Below are positions 35,655 through 44,851 of a stretch of 55,985 nt of DNA, piece by piece. Within the stretch, counting starts at the first letter, position 1. Each line of letters starts with the position of its first letter. The notes below the pieces were generated by a model. It searched no databases. It was not told where the DNA came from and saw nothing but the letters and a program-made list of their open reading frames with translations. A program made the translations under genes and the position numbers. Origin of the DNA: Ruminococcus sp. UBA4275 (GTDB taxonomy: Bacteria > Bacillota > Clostridia > Oscillospirales > Ruminococcaceae); the NCBI GenBank assembly GCA_002395085.1, contig DGVV01000173.1, positions 1 through 55,985 of the forward strand. Reading direction: 5' to 3'.

Positions 35655-38291
35655 ATGCAGGGACTTACCTCGCAGGAAGCTGCAAAACGACAAAAACAAT
35701 TCGGAACAAATAGCCTCGCGGAACAGGCAAAAGCACATCCTCTGCGCATTTTCTTCGGACAGTTCGCAGATGTCATGGTGCTGATTTTACTAGCAGCTGC
35801 GATTATTTCATGGCTGCTCGGTGAATTTGCGGATGCCGTGACAATCGCCGTGATTGTCGTGCTGAACGCCATTCTTGGCTTTGTGCAGGAGTATCGCACG
35901 GAACAAACACTACTCGCACTCCGCAATATGACCGCCCCGACTGCACACGTCCTGCGCGACGGCATCCCGACGGTGCTTCCCGCCGACCAGCTTGTCTGCG
36001 GCGATGTCATCCGCCTTGAAGCCGGCGACTGCGTACCTGCTGATGCGGTCATACGAAGCTGTGCAGCGCTGTTTTCAGAGGAATCTCTGCTGACCGGTGA
36101 GAGCAATGCCGTCGCGAAACACACCCATACCGATGCAGACGGCAGCACAGGCAATGAAATCGGGCGCGGAGATGTGCTGTATGCCGGCACATCCGTGACG
36201 CGCGGAACAGCTGAGGCGGAAGTAATCGCAATCGGAAAAAGCACGCAGATGGGGCAAATCTCAACACTGCTCTCCGACATCGGACACAGCGAAACACCCC
36301 TTCAGCGACGTCTCGCAGAGCTTGGTAAGGTCGTTGCACTGATCTGCCTCGCTGTCTGCTTTCTCGTGTTTGCAGCGGGTGTTCTGCGCGGTGAACCCGT
36401 CTTTGAGATGCTCATGACCGGCATCACCATCGCAATTGCGGCGATTCCTGAGGGGCTGCCCGCGACTGTTACCATTGCGCTCGCACTCGCCGTTCGACGG
36501 ATGCTTGCCCGCAATGCACTCGTCAACCGCCTGCACGCCGTCGAAACACTCGGCTGCGCATCCGTCGTCTGCACCGACAAAACCGGAACAATCACAGAGA
36601 ATAAAATGACCGTCCAGAAGCTCGCTGCCGGCGCGAATCAGTACGATGTCAGCGGCATCGGGTGGAGCAAAGCCGGTACGCTTATGCAGCACGGAAAGCC
36701 CGTCTCCATGCACCGTCAGCCTGATCTGCTGCCGCTGATGCGCTGCGCAGTTCTGTGCGGTCATGCTGCAATTCGCAGCAGCGAAAATGCACAGGAATGG
36801 ACGGTCAGCGGCGACCCGACGGAATCTGCTCTGCTGATTGCCGCCGCGAAATGCGGTATTACTGCGGACGGATTTTCTCGTATGCGCGTGATTTCAGAGA
36901 TCCCGTTTGAAAGTGAAACCCGCTGCATGACCGTCTTTTGCAGCGATGCATCCACGCAAACCGCATACACAAAAGGCGCACTCGATGTCGTGCTGCGGCA
37001 TTGCAGATTCTATCACGAGGCCGGAAGAAATCTCCCGCTGACCGCACAAAAGCGCGCAGAAATCACCTGTCTCGCGGATGCTTGGGCAGAGGATGCGCTG
37101 CGCGTTCTCGCGTTTGCAGAGCAAACAAACATCAGCGGAACAAATCAGCCGAATGACATGGTTTTCCTCGGACTCAGCGGAATGCTTGATCCCCCGCGTG
37201 AACAGGCAAAGCGCGCAATTGCTGCGTGTACCCGCGCCGGTATCCGGGTGGTCATGCTGACAGGCGACCATATCAAAACGGCGTCTGCCATCGCACGGAA
37301 AGCCGGTATCCCCCACGCCGCAAACGCCATGAGCGGCGCGGAACTCGATGCCCTCAGCGATGCGGAACTCGCCGCTTGCCTCGATCGTTGTGCGGTATTT
37401 GCCCGCGTGACCCCAGCACACAAATTGCGGCTGGTACGCGCATTCCGTGCGCGCGGCGAAATCGCGGCTATGAGCGGCGACGGCGTGAACGATGCGCCTG
37501 CGGTCAAAGAAGCAGACATCGGTGTTGCAATGGGACTGGGCGGCACAGATGTCACCCGACAAGCCGCAGATATTATTCTGCTGGATGACCGCTTCGATAC
37601 GCTGACTGCTGCCGTGGAGCAGGGGCGGACAGTCTACGCAAATATCCGTAAATTCGTGCGTTACCTGCTTGCGTGCAACATTGGCGAGGTGCTGACCATG
37701 TTTGTCGGCATCCTCATGGGGCTGCCAATCGTCCTGCTGCCAACGCAGATTTTGCTCGTCAACCTCATGACCGACGGTTTGCCTGCCATTGCACTGGGAC
37801 TCGAACCGCCGCCGCATGACATCATGTGCCGCCCGCCGCGTGCCGCAGACGAGAGTTTCTTTGCCGGCGGTCTCCTCTCACGAATTGTGTTCCGCGGCAT
37901 CTTCATCGCGCTCTCAACGCTTGGCACGTTCACAACTGTTTTACGACAAACAGGCAGCCTCGATTCCGCCAGAACATCCGCACTCATCACACTGATTTTC
38001 TCGCAGTTACTGCACGTTTTCGAGTGCAAGCGTGAGGACGGCACGCTGTTTACCGTCCCCTATTTCTCGAACGCCAAACTCCTGCTGGCAGTAACAGTTT
38101 CACTTGGTGTGACGCTTGCAGCGCTGTGGATACCCGCCTTGCAGACCATTTTCTCAACCGTCGCGCTTGCGCAGACACAAATGCTCACAGCAATTGCATT
38201 TGCCTGCGCCGTACCGGTTTTTGCAGCGATTACGCATCTGTTCGCCCGCGCCAGTAAACCGGTCACTGTGCATATACCTACCGCAAGATAA
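35655..38291 (+). CDS. P2-type cation-transporting ATPase (Ca2+-like)
   Basis: An 878-residue P-type ATPase. The start at 35655 follows GGAAGGAG. Motifs: LLTGESN (actuator), AAIPEGLPATVTIALA (M4 ion site), VCTDKTGTITENKM with the phosphorylated Asp, and MSGDGVNDAPAVKEADIG. About ten membrane segments. The N-terminal cation_ATPase_N domain (QGLTSQEAAKRQKQFGTNSL) and overall layout match SERCA/PMR1-like calcium pumps. It is distinct from the second pump at 46-49 kb and has no companion genes. Confidence 0.94.
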   Translation: MQGLTSQEAAKRQKQFGTNSLAEQAKAHPLRIFFGQFADVMVLILLAAAIISWLLGEFADAVTIAVIVVLNAILGFVQEYRTEQTLLALRNMTAPTAHVLRDGIPTVLPADQLVCGDVIRLEAGDCVPADAVIRSCAALFSEESLLTGESNAVAKHTHTDADGSTGNEIGRGDVLYAGTSVTRGTAEAEVIAIGKSTQMGQISTLLSDIGHSETPLQRRLAELGKVVALICLAVCFLVFAAGVLRGEPVFEMLMTGITIAIAAIPEGLPATVTIALALAVRRMLARNALVNRLHAVETLGCASVVCTDKTGTITENKMTVQKLAAGANQYDVSGIGWSKAGTLMQHGKPVSMHRQPDLLPLMRCAVLCGHAAIRSSENAQEWTVSGDPTESALLIAAAKCGITADGFSRMRVISEIPFESETRCMTVFCSDASTQTAYTKGALDVVLRHCRFYHEAGRNLPLTAQKRAEITCLADAWAEDALRVLAFAEQTNISGTNQPNDMVFLGLSGMLDPPREQAKRAIAACTRAGIRVVMLTGDHIKTASAIARKAGIPHAANAMSGAELDALSDAELAACLDRCAVFARVTPAHKLRLVRAFRARGEIAAMSGDGVNDAPAVKEADIGVAMGLGGTDVTRQAADIILLDDRFDTLTAAVEQGRTVYANIRKFVRYLLACNIGEVLTMFVGILMGLPIVLLPTQILLVNLMTDGLPAIALGLEPPPHDIMCRPPRAADESFFAGGLLSRIVFRGIFIALSTLGTFTTVLRQTGSLDSARTSALITLIFSQLLHVFECKREDGTLFTVPYFSNAKLLLAVTVSLGVTLAALWIPALQTIFSTVALAQTQMLTAIAFACAVPVFAAITHLFARASKPVTVHIPTAR

Positions 38292-38294
38292 AAC

Positions 38295-38333
38295 AAACCG
38301 CCTGTCTGAAACAAACACAGACAGGCGGTTTTT
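38295..38333. terminator. Bidirectional terminator, end of the Ter operon
   Basis: Perfect 14-bp stem aaaccgcctgtctg / cagacaggcggttt with T-tails on both sides. It ends the ATPase gene on the plus strand and the HAD gene on the minus strand. Confidence 0.9.
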
Positions 38334-39078
38334 ATATGTGCTGCTGAATCAGATCGCAAAACGCATCTGAAATGATGTCACCCTCACAAAACAACGTATG
38401 ACCGTTGGAAACATACTGCTCAAGTCGGTCAGGCGCAACCGCAAAATCTGCTGCATCCAGCATCGGAACATCAAATACGCTGTCTCCGGAGGAAAGCAAC
38501 TTTGTTATACCAAAACGTTCGCGCAACCGCCGGATCGCCGTTCCCTTGTCCAGCCCATGCGGATAGCAATAAACTTTGCGGCGGTCATTATGGATGTAAA
38601 CACGTGACAAATCGGCAACACGCCGCAAATCATCCGCAATATCCTGCACATGATCGCTCACATAATATGCAAAAAACGGGTCATAAATATGCGCATGGTC
38701 ATCGCCGTATTTTTCACATAAATACGAATAAATCCGCTTCACCTCAGCAAATCCGGCATCTCCGAGACGCAGCGACTCCTCAAACCATTCCTGATCGGAA
38801 CTGCCGCCCTCAAACAAAATCGAACCATTGCAGGTCAGGGCAGCACGATATGGAATTTCGCTGCCGAAAATATGAATCCGCTGAAACTGTTCCGGCGTGC
38901 GCGTCGTGACGGGAAAAAACACCGCCTTAGACAGGCTGCGAAAGAATTGTAACGATCTTGCTGTCATATAACTCTGAGGACGTCCATCCAGATATTCCGC
39001 GATTACCTTCGGGAAAGGCATGGGAACGCGGTGCGAATAAATCAGAGTACGGTCCAGATCACTGCAAATCGCAATCAT
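38332..39078 (-). CDS. HAD-family phosphatase of the Ter module
   Basis: A 248-residue cytoplasmic HAD hydrolase: motif I SDLDRTLIYS, motif II region PVTTRTPEQF with a Cof-like cap, and motif IV SSGDSVFDVPMLDAADF. The ATG at 39078 lies behind GAGGTG and avoids overlap with the StiP gene. In Ter gene clusters a HAD enzyme of this kind is thought to dephosphorylate a nucleoside-like intermediate. Last gene of the operon. Confidence 0.9.
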   Translation of the reverse strand: MIAICSDLDRTLIYSHRVPMPFPKVIAEYLDGRPQSYMTARSLQFFRSLSKAVFFPVTTRTPEQFQRIHIFGSEIPYRAALTCNGSILFEGGSSDQEWFEESLRLGDAGFAEVKRIYSYLCEKYGDDHAHIYDPFFAYYVSDHVQDIADDLRRVADLSRVYIHNDRRKVYCYPHGLDKGTAIRRLRERFGITKLLSSGDSVFDVPMLDAADFAVAPDRLEQYVSNGHTLFCEGDIISDAFCDLIQQHI

Positions 39079-39085
39079 ACACACC

Positions 39086-40138
39086 TCAGCTATCCGCAAG
39101 CTGACGAATCAGCCCGCAAGCCTTGTAATGATGAAGCGGCGCAACCTCCAGCGGGACACCTTTCTCAGCCGCAAGCTGGTAAATATGGCCAAGATACGCC
39201 GTATCATCAAGACTATGCACCAGGATCTTCCAAGGGACACGGCGCAGAAGAACACGCGTCGCCTCACCAATACTCGGCTTCACCAGATTGATGTCAGAAA
39301 TATCATGTATTTTCGCGATTTTTCGCACTTCATCCAGTGCGGATTCACCAATTGTATCCGTTGAATCTACGAACGAAAAATCGGAACTCATCGCCTGTTC
39401 AACCGCTTCCAGAAAATAATGACTGAGATCGTTATCCTCAAATTCAGCATAATACATTGCACCGTCAAAATCATTCGAGCCAATGATGTCGCTGCGTCGG
39501 AACGTTCGGCTCATGAGTCCGGAAACCGTCGAATTCAGCAGCGAACTGGGAATCAAAAAGTCAGTATGCGTGCCGCAAACGGACGAAACATAAGCCGGAT
39601 CACTCAGCACCGCAACACCGGAATCAACGCCGGGAAACTCCGCCACCGCAGATTCCAATTCCCGTGTGATCGCCCCTTTTCCGGTCCATCCGTCCAGAAA
39701 TTGTAACGATCTTGCGCTATGATGATTCAGGATATAATGCATCGCATTCCGGTCAATTCCGCGTCCGCGAATAATTGAGATCGTGTAATGCGGAACAGAA
39801 ATGTGATAGCGACGCTCCAATTCCCGCTTTACCAAAATACCGATCGGTGTGCCGGCGCGCGCAAGCGAAACCAACGTAATTTCGCCGTTTTTCTTCTTCC
39901 ATATACGTTCGGCAGCAATGCGCACTGCACAGGCAGTCTGTGCCGCATAACGCGAACAAGCCGCATAAAAAGTACGCAGATACGCCTCCGACGGAAGATG
40001 TTCCTTCGGAAGCATCTCCGAATAATGTGTGCCGCTTTGAATCCGCTTCTCGCGTTCAGCGTTTTCCAGCGGTTCAACCAGTCCGGTAATATCTTTCAGC
40101 AAGATCGTCACATCTTCATCACGGTATGAACTTCTCAA
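39086..40138 (-). CDS. StiP / PELOTA-type protein of the Ter module
   Basis: A 350-residue protein of the StiP family (also called a cysteine protease; PRTase-like in Ter gene clusters). Visible motifs: THYSEMLPKE, SLARAGTPIGILVKRELERRY, YTISIIRGRGIDRNA and FLDGWTGKGAITRELESAV, then SDPAYVSSVCGT and an SRTFRRSDIIGSNDFDGA segment. The C-terminal 90 residues (IGEATRVLLRRVPWKILV..) resemble a PELOTA RNA-binding domain. The reading frame closes just before 40138, where a TTG is the only plausible start, preceded by AAGGGGATGAG. Ter-cluster members are proposed to make and transfer a ribosyl-linked metabolite. Confidence 0.88.
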   Translation of the reverse strand: MRSSYRDEDVTILLKDITGLVEPLENAEREKRIQSGTHYSEMLPKEHLPSEAYLRTFYAACSRYAAQTACAVRIAAERIWKKKNGEITLVSLARAGTPIGILVKRELERRYHISVPHYTISIIRGRGIDRNAMHYILNHHSARSLQFLDGWTGKGAITRELESAVAEFPGVDSGVAVLSDPAYVSSVCGTHTDFLIPSSLLNSTVSGLMSRTFRRSDIIGSNDFDGAMYYAEFEDNDLSHYFLEAVEQAMSSDFSFVDSTDTIGESALDEVRKIAKIHDISDINLVKPSIGEATRVLLRRVPWKILVHSLDDTAYLGHIYQLAAEKGVPLEVAPLHHYKACGLIRQLADS

Positions 40139-40142
40139 TCAC

Positions 40143-41261
40143 TCATCCCCTTATCAATATAATGTTTTCTGGTGAAGCCGAAAACACACGCATCAACGCG
40201 CTTATTGCGCAGTCACATTGTTTCGGATTCCGACTGTCTGTCACAACAATGATCTTATCATAGGCAGCCGGATTATAGATGTATGTTGCTCTGTCGGATG
40301 CATAGAAACTCGGAATCTGATACCCGTGGTGAATCGGATAATCCGACGCATCCAGCACACCAATCGGGCTGCGGGTTGTCGCATGAGACCGCACAGCCGC
40401 AAATCGTCCGCTGTCTTCAAGCTGTGCGCCAAGCAGCAGCGCAGGAAGCATACACTCCTCCGTGCCAAGCACAAGAATATGCCCGCCATCCGGCAAATCA
40501 TCTGCCAGATCGTGAGCCATCCGTTCTGAAAAATCCCGCCACAGCCTGCGAAGCAGTCCACAGCTCAATCCATGCCGAGCCTCCCAAAATGACACATCTG
40601 CGTCAATTTTGCGATAGTCCGAACAAAGAGGCGCATCAACTGATTCCGGAGCAGAGACAGCGAACTGCGCCGCGCGCTCCTCATAATCCCCTTCTCCTGC
40701 CCAGACCAGCGGCACACAGTTGATGCCAGCTTCCGCGAAAGCCTTCTGATTCGCCTGATCCATCCGATTGAGGACTGACCCGACATAAAAAGACATAAAC
40801 TGCGGATTTGACTCACGCAAAACTTGTATAATATTGCGCATCGTTTTACCGGTTGAGATCTCATCATCAACCAGCAGCATTGCACCGGATGAAACATCTT
40901 TCAGACGGTGAATATCAATCTGCTGTTCCGCAGCATGACTGTGTTCTTCCAGAAATTCGAGTGTCTCCGGACGTCCCTGCGGGAACTCGCGCGTCGTCTG
41001 AAGATACAGAACATCATCCGGAAAACACATAGCTGCGACACCGGAAATCGCTGTTGCCGTTTCAGCAAACCCAACAATGCAGCGAACATCCGGACAATTC
41101 TCCGCCAGATGATTTCCAACGGTCTGCATCAGATCCAGCGCGGCATTCGGAGAAACAGGCAGATGCTTTGCTTGCAGCGGATTGATCAGCAAATACGACC
41201 TTTTTGCATTGCGATAGCGACGTCCCAGCACCATAATATCATCTAATTTGTACAGTTTCAC
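40143..41261 (-). CDS. Phosphoribosyltransferase-TRSP protein of the Ter module
   Basis: A 372-residue protein. The N-terminal PRTase (about 30-170) has the PRPP loop LLVDDEISTGKTMRNII. The C-terminal part (about 210-370) begins with YRKIDADVSFWEARHGLSCG and carries LVLGTEECMLPALLLG and RSHATTRSPIGVLDASDYPIHHG, typical of the TRSP domain. It starts with GTG and overlaps the lyase gene by four bases (GTGA). Proposed role: formation of a ribose-linked product from PRPP. Confidence 0.9.
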   Translation of the reverse strand: MKLYKLDDIMVLGRRYRNAKRSYLLINPLQAKHLPVSPNAALDLMQTVGNHLAENCPDVRCIVGFAETATAISGVAAMCFPDDVLYLQTTREFPQGRPETLEFLEEHSHAAEQQIDIHRLKDVSSGAMLLVDDEISTGKTMRNIIQVLRESNPQFMSFYVGSVLNRMDQANQKAFAEAGINCVPLVWAGEGDYEERAAQFAVSAPESVDAPLCSDYRKIDADVSFWEARHGLSCGLLRRLWRDFSERMAHDLADDLPDGGHILVLGTEECMLPALLLGAQLEDSGRFAAVRSHATTRSPIGVLDASDYPIHHGYQIPSFYASDRATYIYNPAAYDKIIVVTDSRNPKQCDCAISALMRVFSASPENIILIRG

Positions 41262-42241
41262 AACGTCTCACCACCCGATCGAATTCCATATATTGATGCC
41301 AGCATCCGTGTTTTTTCTGCCCAGTTCCGATGGCATTTGACTTCGTTCATCCGGTTGGAAGCAGCGCTCTTGCCAACACCAAGCTGCTTCTCGTCCCAAT
41401 CAAGAATCGCGACTGCATCAGCATAGTCTTTCGGGTCAACCTGCAAACTTTCAACGATTGCAGGAATCTGAGTCGGGTGAATGGCTGTCTTCCCGATAAA
41501 CCCGTTCAGACGGTCCAGCAGCAGTTCACGGCGCAGACCTTTCAGCCATGCATCGTCCTCGCCGCCCGCAAAATACTCCCAAACCGGTGCTGAGACAACG
41601 TAGTCTGTAGAGAACACTGTCAGAATGTCCTCCAGCGTTGACCGGATGACACTCAGCTCGTAAATCGGGCAATAAACAGGGCGCCGAAGACCGAAATAAT
41701 TGCAAAAATCATTGCCGCCAACCCGCACATTCAGCACCAGATCACGCATCGAATCGACCATGCCGCTCAGTTCACGCAGAACCGCCTGCCGCCTGCTGCC
41801 AATCAGTTCACGGGATTCCAGAATCGGCATCATATAAACGGGCTTTTCCGAGCCAATGTTGACCGCGCGCACCGCATCATGATAACGCTGCGCATTGTCG
41901 GTCGCGTACTTCGGAATGATAAAACCACACAGAAGTGCGCGATAATCGTGCAGGCGATCGTAAACTGAAAGCAACTGATCAGCGCTTCGCACGCGCACAA
42001 ACAGGCGCGGGATGTAATGCTCCTTCATTGCGGCAATCCGCGAAATCTCTGCAAAAGTTCCAATTAACTGCGTTTCCGCTGCGGCTACCGCATCATCTGA
42101 GATCGCATCCTCCAGACAGAGGGCAATCGAAAACGGCGGACGAACCCGCCCCTCCTCGATCAGACGTGCAATGCCATTATGCAGCGCCGGCGCATATAGC
42201 AATGCACCGACGCTGTAATTTTCCGCTATATCTGCAACCAA
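41258..42241 (-). CDS. HpcH/HpaI-like C-C bond lyase of the Ter module
   Basis: A 327-residue TIM-barrel enzyme of the citrate lyase beta / HpcH family: YAPALHNGIARLIEEG, SIALCLEDAISDDAV with the metal-binding Glu-Asp pair, ARLFVRVR-type strand, FIIPKYATDN and MMPILESRELIG, then NVRVGGNDFCNYFGLRRP. Probable start is a TTG at 42241 behind CGGAGGAT. Ter-associated lyases of this type are expected to cleave or form a C-C bond on a small acid. Confidence 0.9.
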   Translation of the reverse strand: MVADIAENYSVGALLYAPALHNGIARLIEEGRVRPPFSIALCLEDAISDDAVAAAETQLIGTFAEISRIAAMKEHYIPRLFVRVRSADQLLSVYDRLHDYRALLCGFIIPKYATDNAQRYHDAVRAVNIGSEKPVYMMPILESRELIGSRRQAVLRELSGMVDSMRDLVLNVRVGGNDFCNYFGLRRPVYCPIYELSVIRSTLEDILTVFSTDYVVSAPVWEYFAGGEDDAWLKGLRRELLLDRLNGFIGKTAIHPTQIPAIVESLQVDPKDYADAVAILDWDEKQLGVGKSAASNRMNEVKCHRNWAEKTRMLASIYGIRSGGETL

Positions 42242-42274
42242 TCTATTATCCTCCGATTGAGCAATATTTTCCTA

Positions 42275-43276
42275 TTATTCCAGTATGAGCGGTGTTTCAA
42301 TATAGGAAACCCGTACTTCACGCTGCGTGATTTCCCATTTTTTTCGGATGTCAAGCAGCTTATTGACGGCAAGATTCGGGATGTTGACCCCGCTTGCCAG
42401 ACAAGCAAGCTGCACGCCGCCGGACATCCTTGTATTGATCTCCAGAAAATATGGAATGCCGTCCCGATATTTATACTGCACATTGCACGGCATCTCCAGA
42501 TGAAACGCTGTAACTAGTTGTTCTGTCATAGTGAGAATCTGCGGATCATAGGTCATACGTTCCACGCGCGTCACGCCCTTAATGCGCGGCAGCATAATGA
42601 TGCCGGATTCTGTTTTTAGCGTATCTACGCTAATTTCTTCATTCGGTAAATAAGGCATCACAATCAGCGGTGCAAATTTTTCACGCTCCGAAAGTGCCGC
42701 GTATGCCTCATCAAATGAAATCCGTGTCGCGTGAAACTGAAACAGAGAATCATATCCGCGCGGACTGTTGTCGATCAGCCGAAAGCTCCTGCCGCCCTCA
42801 TCGCGGACAAATTTGAAGCAAACCCGCTGATACGTTTCCGCCAGTGATTCATAGGCACGCCGGAACGCGGCTGCATCCGTAACAATTTCATGTTCCGGCA
42901 CAATTGCAAGCTCCTGTTCCCGGCACACGCGATACGCTTCCGCCTTGTCATTGAGCAGAGCAATATTCTCATAATCGTCTGCCATTACGCGGACACCGAT
43001 TGCTTCAAACTCCGCTTTCCGCCGGCTGATGTCCGTCATCGCACGGCGCGGCACGAACACATCCACAGCATGATCGCGGCAAAATTCCAGCGCATAATCC
43101 ACGTACGCATCGCCGTGCAGCCGCGGCTCCTGATAAAACTCGTCGCAGCAGGCACGGTAGACCGCGTATGGCTGTTCATTCGAGCCGATGACATAGAAAT
43201 CCGGCTCATTTTCACGCATCATCCGTATGATGTGATACGCCGTACTGAACCAGTGATTGAACCAAATACGAACCAT
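42275..43276 (-). CDS. ATP-grasp enzyme of the Ter module
   Basis: A 333-residue ATP-grasp ligase. The N-terminal pre-ATP-grasp domain starts MVRIWFNHWFSTAYH; the grasp has VCFKFVRDEGGRSFRLI, PLIVMPYLPNEEISVDT, and the Mg-binding end PYFLEINTRMSGGVQLACLASG. Such enzymes join a carboxylate to an amine or thiol. It starts with ATG, 13 bp downstream of the Pro-rich TerD gene. Confidence 0.9.
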   Translation of the reverse strand: MVRIWFNHWFSTAYHIIRMMRENEPDFYVIGSNEQPYAVYRACCDEFYQEPRLHGDAYVDYALEFCRDHAVDVFVPRRAMTDISRRKAEFEAIGVRVMADDYENIALLNDKAEAYRVCREQELAIVPEHEIVTDAAAFRRAYESLAETYQRVCFKFVRDEGGRSFRLIDNSPRGYDSLFQFHATRISFDEAYAALSEREKFAPLIVMPYLPNEEISVDTLKTESGIIMLPRIKGVTRVERMTYDPQILTMTEQLVTAFHLEMPCNVQYKYRDGIPYFLEINTRMSGGVQLACLASGVNIPNLAVNKLLDIRKKWEITQREVRVSYIETPLILE

Positions 43277-43288
43277 TTTTGCACCTGT

Positions 43289-44779
43289 TTACTCGATTTC
43301 GACGCCGTAACTCTCACAAAGCTTCCGCAATTTGCCGTGATAGCCTGCCGCAACCGCATTCAGCTTCCAGACGCCGTTGCGCTGATACAGTTCCACACCC
43401 ACAACCGTTTTTTCAAGTGTGAGTTTGAGCGGCAGATGATAAACTTCCTGTCCGTCTGCAATCATTTGCAGCACCGGATTTTTGACCTGCTGAAAATTCT
43501 CCCAGTCGTTGTCGCCGTATGCCGAGAAGCAAATTGCAGCACGCTTGTATTTATCCGGCAGTGCGCTGAGTTTGATCCGTACAGAAGGGAAGCTGCACTG
43601 TGTGTCAACTGCCACAACATCACGCTCAAAATTCGGATTGCCGAAGAAAACAAGATCCTCGTCGCGGAACACCTTGCCCTGTTCATCCAGCAGGAAAGCG
43701 TATGCGTCGATGTCCATATCCAGCATCAATTCGTCGAAGGTCAGCCGGAATTCGATCATTTGATCCACAAACGTTGTGAGGACTGCACGTTCACCCTGCC
43801 GGAGTTCTCTGCCCGTAGATGGCACAGTCTTTGCGGCAGATTTCTGCGGCTGCGGAACTTTTGCCCCCTGCGTCGGGAGAGGCGGCAGCGGACTGCGCAG
43901 GCTTTGTTTCGTGCGATGCACAGGTTGTGCCGGAGGCGGAATATTCGGCAGCGGATCCCGTCTGCGCGGTGCAGGCGGAGGCGTATTCGGAACCTGCGGC
44001 GGCACATTGTTCCGCGGCGGAACATTTGCCGGAGACGACGCCCACGGATCGCGGTTTGAATAAGGATTCGGGGTACGGTTCACAGGATTGACATTCGGAT
44101 TCTGCGGATACACCGGCACACCCGCCTGCGGATAACCCGGCGCTGCATTCGGATAGCCATTCACGGGATTCACACCCTGACCGGATACAGGCGGATTCGG
44201 CACACCGCCGCCGAGTCCTTCGGGGGCGGCGGGCATAGCAGCTACGATTTCCCGCAGATTGATGTCCTGAACCGTCAGATACGGCAATTCGCGCGATAGA
44301 AATGCTTTCAGGTTGATCAGGAGCTGTTCCATGATCGGCAGCATGGTCTCACGACCAATCGGCTGCATTTGCAGCAGTTCAACGCAGATCATACCATAGA
44401 TCGAAAACAGCGTCTTTGCAATAGAATCCGTGCCGGAAGATGATCCGCGAAACAGCGCTGCATCGACCTTCGCCGCAGCACGCAGCACAGAAGGAATCTG
44501 CATGATATAATCATTGCTCAGGCAGCCTGTTGTCTGTTCGATCTGAAAAAATCTGGTCTCCGTCATAGAAGGATCGACATACGTCTGTGAAAACTGCATC
44601 GCCGTTCGCAAAGTGAGCTGACTGTATTCACTTAAATATGCTACAAACGAGAGAAACTCCAGTTGGAGCATCTCCCGATACTTGCGGCTTCCCATATTCT
44701 GCGTATTCAGCGGCAGTCTGTCCATTTGATCGCAGACGCAGTAAATCGACTCAATATTGCGCTGAAGCTGCTTATTCAT
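43289..44779 (-). CDS. TerD protein with helical N-domain and Pro/Asn-rich linker
   Basis: A 496-residue protein. An alpha-helical N-terminal part (1-190, with ESIYCVCDQMDRLPLN and LEFLSFVAYLSEY) is followed by about 130 residues rich in Pro, Asn and Gly (NPVNGYPNAAPGYPQ.., NVPPRNNVPP..). The C-terminal third (about 325-496) is a TerD calcium-binding fold: MIEFRLTFDELMLDMDIDAYAFLLDEQGKV, DLVFFGNP, VCFSAYGDN-like and GVELYQRNGVWKLNAVAAGYHG. It may tether TerD to a partner through the flexible middle. It lies after the internal terminator and has a strong GAGGAGGGG ribosome site. Confidence 0.88.
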   Translation of the reverse strand: MNKQLQRNIESIYCVCDQMDRLPLNTQNMGSRKYREMLQLEFLSFVAYLSEYSQLTLRTAMQFSQTYVDPSMTETRFFQIEQTTGCLSNDYIMQIPSVLRAAAKVDAALFRGSSSGTDSIAKTLFSIYGMICVELLQMQPIGRETMLPIMEQLLINLKAFLSRELPYLTVQDINLREIVAAMPAAPEGLGGGVPNPPVSGQGVNPVNGYPNAAPGYPQAGVPVYPQNPNVNPVNRTPNPYSNRDPWASSPANVPPRNNVPPQVPNTPPPAPRRRDPLPNIPPPAQPVHRTKQSLRSPLPPLPTQGAKVPQPQKSAAKTVPSTGRELRQGERAVLTTFVDQMIEFRLTFDELMLDMDIDAYAFLLDEQGKVFRDEDLVFFGNPNFERDVVAVDTQCSFPSVRIKLSALPDKYKRAAICFSAYGDNDWENFQQVKNPVLQMIADGQEVYHLPLKLTLEKTVVGVELYQRNGVWKLNAVAAGYHGKLRKLCESYGVEIE

Positions 44780-44803
44780 AGTACCCCTCCTCTGATCATA
44801 TAC

Positions 44804-44841
44804 TCAAAAACAAGAGGGAGCACGATCAGCATACTCCCTCT
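44804..44841 (-). terminator. Internal terminator of the Ter operon
   Basis: On the minus strand AGAGGGAG..CTCCCTCT (44813-44820 with 44834-44841), extended by a partly paired upper stem, is followed by TGTTTTT. It sits between the second and third TerD genes with no clear new promoter after it, so it should lower transcription of the downstream enzyme genes. Confidence 0.75.
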
Positions 44842-44851
44842 CGTCTTGCAT

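Noticed and set aside
42890..44059. Plus-strand frame opposite the ATP-grasp and TerD genes
   Set aside because: It spans two minus-strand genes and their junction, with no ribosome site or recognisable fold.
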